A DNA stretch of 7,989 bases from Paracoccaceae bacterium (lineage in GTDB: Bacteria; Pseudomonadota; Alphaproteobacteria; Rhodobacterales; Rhodobacteraceae), in contig JAHRVZ010000071.1 of assembly GCA_019090405.1 (NCBI GenBank), positions 1 to 7,989 of the forward strand, given 5' to 3'. Within the stretch, counting starts at the first letter, position 1. Every line of letters starts with the position of its first letter. The position numbers were made by a program, and so were the translations under genes. Shown one piece after another: positions 6,671 to 7,989 of this stretch. The notes beneath the pieces were generated by a model. That model did not search any database. It saw only the letters and a program-made list of their open reading frames with translations, and was not told the DNA's origin.

Positions 6671-6691
6671 GGTGGGTCTTGTTCCTGATGG
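6657..6691. repeat. Inverted repeat with 14-bp arms over the hslV -35 element
   Basis: The left arm CCATCAGGCACAAG (6657-6670) is the reverse complement of the right arm CTTGTTCCTGATGG (6678-6691) at 13 of 14 positions; the centre is GGTGGGT (6671-6677). The left arm contains the hslV -35 element, and the right arm places a matching CTTGTTC on the plus strand facing the 305-residue gene. It could be an operator dyad, a symmetric pair of -35 elements, or an RNA hairpin. No T run follows on either side, so it is not an intrinsic terminator. Confidence 0.8.
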
Positions 6692-6713
6692 TGCGCAGAG
6701 ATAGCGTATCGGT

Positions 6714-7631
6714 ATGAGTGAACCCAAGATCCTAAGAATTTACCTAGATGCTGGGCTGCGAGACGCAGCAATGACGGGTCAGCACAATTTTATCGGTAAA
6801 ATCGAACAAGTTGCGATAAATGCGGGGTTTAGGGTCGAGTTTCGCAAAAACTCATCCGAGGAAAGAGGTAAATCGGCGACGCGACGCGGATATTCAATGT
6901 TTCACATGGATGACCCGGAACATGATCGCGCGTTAACCTTTCGCCGCGTGTATCAATATCCATTCTGGGCCATTGAAAACAGCGCAAAACGTTGGGAATG
7001 GCGGGTTGCGCAAGCTGATTTTCCGGTCGAAAAAGGTTCCAGGAAAGAGGCGGACCGTTTCTATCAATTTTGGCAGAACCGATTGTTTGGCGATGCAACG
7101 GAAACCAAAAACCAAGGTGGGTTTGTCTATGTTCCATTGCAAGGAAAGTTATTGGATCACCGATCGTTTCAGTATTGTTCGCCCGTCGAGATGTTATCGC
7201 ATGTAATGACGCAAGATCAGGACCGCCCTGTGATCGCGACATTGCATCCGAACGAATTGTATTCCGATAAAGAGTTAAAAGCGCTGGATCAACTCGTACA
7301 AAAACACCCTCGACTGACAGTGAAACCTGGCGACATGCAGGCGATGCTAAGGGGCTGCGACTATGTGGTCACGCAAAATTCGGCAGCGGCGTTTTCTGGC
7401 TATTTCTTTGCCAAGCCGGCGATCCTGTTTGGACGAATTGACTTTCATCACATCGCGGCAAATGTTCATATGCTGGGCGTTGAGCGGGCATTTGAAGAGG
7501 TGCAAATTTTGAAACCGGATTATGCCGGGTATGTGCATTGGTTCTGGCAGATCATGTCGATCAATGCCGGCCGTCCTGACGCGGAAAGCAAAATCAAACA
7601 GACCCTAATACGGGCTGGTTGGCCAATGTAG
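6714..7631 (+). CDS. Uncharacterised protein resembling capsule/Kdo-type glycosyltransferases
   Basis: The product is 305 residues, with no signal peptide or membrane segment, so it is probably cytosolic. I do not recognise a named gene. The second half recalls the capsule-synthesis (KpsC/KpsS, GT-B-like) group in layout: GGFVYVPLQGKLLDHRSFQYCSP (135-157, resembling the strand plus 'PLQ' segment), VIATLHPNELYSDKEL (173-188, like the K/LHP sugar-nucleotide loop), then MLRGCDYVVTQNSAAAFSGYFFAKPAILFG (211-240, like the 'NS..gfEal..gkPv...G' signature). The N-terminal half has several Arg/Trp-rich patches (FRRVYQYPFWAIE) and no match I know. The start ATG at 6714 has a poor ribosome site. It diverges from hslV and is followed by an intrinsic terminator, so it is a single-gene unit. 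The fold assignment is inference; the sugar and acceptor are unknown. Confidence 0.6.
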   Translation: MSEPKILRIYLDAGLRDAAMTGQHNFIGKIEQVAINAGFRVEFRKNSSEERGKSATRRGYSMFHMDDPEHDRALTFRRVYQYPFWAIENSAKRWEWRVAQADFPVEKGSRKEADRFYQFWQNRLFGDATETKNQGGFVYVPLQGKLLDHRSFQYCSPVEMLSHVMTQDQDRPVIATLHPNELYSDKELKALDQLVQKHPRLTVKPGDMQAMLRGCDYVVTQNSAAAFSGYFFAKPAILFGRIDFHHIAANVHMLGVERAFEEVQILKPDYAGYVHWFWQIMSINAGRPDAESKIKQTLIRAGWPM

Positions 7632-7660
7632 AAGGGCGCGCCATTCAGCACGCCCTTTTC
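7632..7660 (+). terminator. Intrinsic terminator after the 305-residue gene
   Basis: AAGGGCG (7632-7638) pairs with CGCCCTT (7651-7657), with two further inner pairs possible (GC at 7640-7641 with GC at 7648-7649) across a C/A mismatch. TT, C and then AATTT follow, giving a moderate T-rich tail in the plus direction. It begins immediately after the TAG at 7629-7631. It also lies downstream of trxA on the other strand, where the sequence after the stem is not T-rich, so action there is less likely. Confidence 0.75.
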
Positions 7661-7680
7661 AATTTAACAACGCCAAAGGC

Positions 7681-7989
7681 TTAGATTGCGTCGTTAATCC
7701 AACTTTGAAGCGCCGCTTTGGGCGCAGCGCCAGCACGGTTGGATACAACTTCGCCGTCTTTGAATATGAACAGCGCAGGAATACCACGCACGCCCATTGC
7801 GGCAGCAGAGTTTGGATTGCTGTCTACGTCGACTTTGACAACTTTAATCTTGCCTCCGTATTCAACGGCCAGCTCTTCTAGCGCTGGGCCGATTTGTTTA
7901 CAGGGACCACACCATTCGGCCCAGAAATCTACGACGACGGGAACGTCGGAATTTTTGACTTCTGCGTCAAATGTGGCATCTGTGACGGC
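7681..7989 (-). CDS. trxA: Thioredoxin (N-terminus beyond the window)
   Basis: The reverse strand reads 102 residues from the right edge to TAA at 7683-7681. The active site WCGPC appears in DFWAEWCGPCKQIGP, followed by KVVKVDVDSNP and the cis-proline segment GVRGIPALFIFKDGE, then GAAPKAALQSWINDAI. This is classic thioredoxin 1, the cytosolic dithiol reductant that serves ribonucleotide reductase, methionine sulfoxide reductases and peroxiredoxins. A full-length protein is about 106 residues, so only about four residues are missing and the start and promoter are off the window. It converges with the 305-residue gene across a 49-bp gap. Confidence 0.97.
   Translation of the reverse strand, partial: AVTDATFDAEVKNSDVPVVVDFWAEWCGPCKQIGPALEELAVEYGGKIKVVKVDVDSNPNSAAAMGVRGIPALFIFKDGEVVSNRAGAAPKAALQSWINDAI

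Overview
The window looks like core chromosome of an alphaproteobacterium, most likely a marine Rhodobacteraceae (Roseobacter group) member with moderate G+C. The evidence is the family resemblance of the proteins (SecB, FxsA, a Tim44-related protein, MltA, Smr, HslV/HslU, thioredoxin) and the gene order, which I recall as typical of that family. There are no transposases, integrases, tRNAs, rRNAs or CRISPR-like repeats.

Layout: (1) 1-98, the 3' end of dnaQ (+). (2) 157-1200, secB and fxsA, both on the minus strand in the order fxsA then secB; secB and dnaQ converge on a short spacer with a GC-rich hairpin and a 12-bp tandem duplication. (3) 1201-1308, a divergent spacer between fxsA (-) and timA (+). 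(4) 1309-3583, a plus-strand operon timA-mltA-smr whose genes overlap at stop/start codons (ATGA and TGATG), so they are probably translationally coupled. (5) 3609-6617, a minus-strand set hslV-hslU followed by a lipoprotein alpha/beta hydrolase, convergent with smr. (6) 6630-6713, a short divergent regulatory spacer with a sigma-32-type promoter for hslVU inside a 14-bp-armed inverted repeat. (7) 6714-7631, an uncharacterised gene resembling capsule/Kdo-type glycosyltransferases, ended by a good intrinsic terminator. (8) 7681-7989, trxA (-), running off the right edge.

Most genes serve protein quality control (SecB chaperone, HslVU protease, thioredoxin) or the envelope (TimA, MltA, FxsA, the lipoprotein hydrolase, perhaps the glycosyltransferase-like protein). 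I see no clear new multi-gene system. The most interesting points are the dyad over the hslV promoter, the uncharacterised 305-residue protein beside it, the coupled timA-mltA-smr unit, and two 12-bp tandem duplications in the secB-fxsA region.
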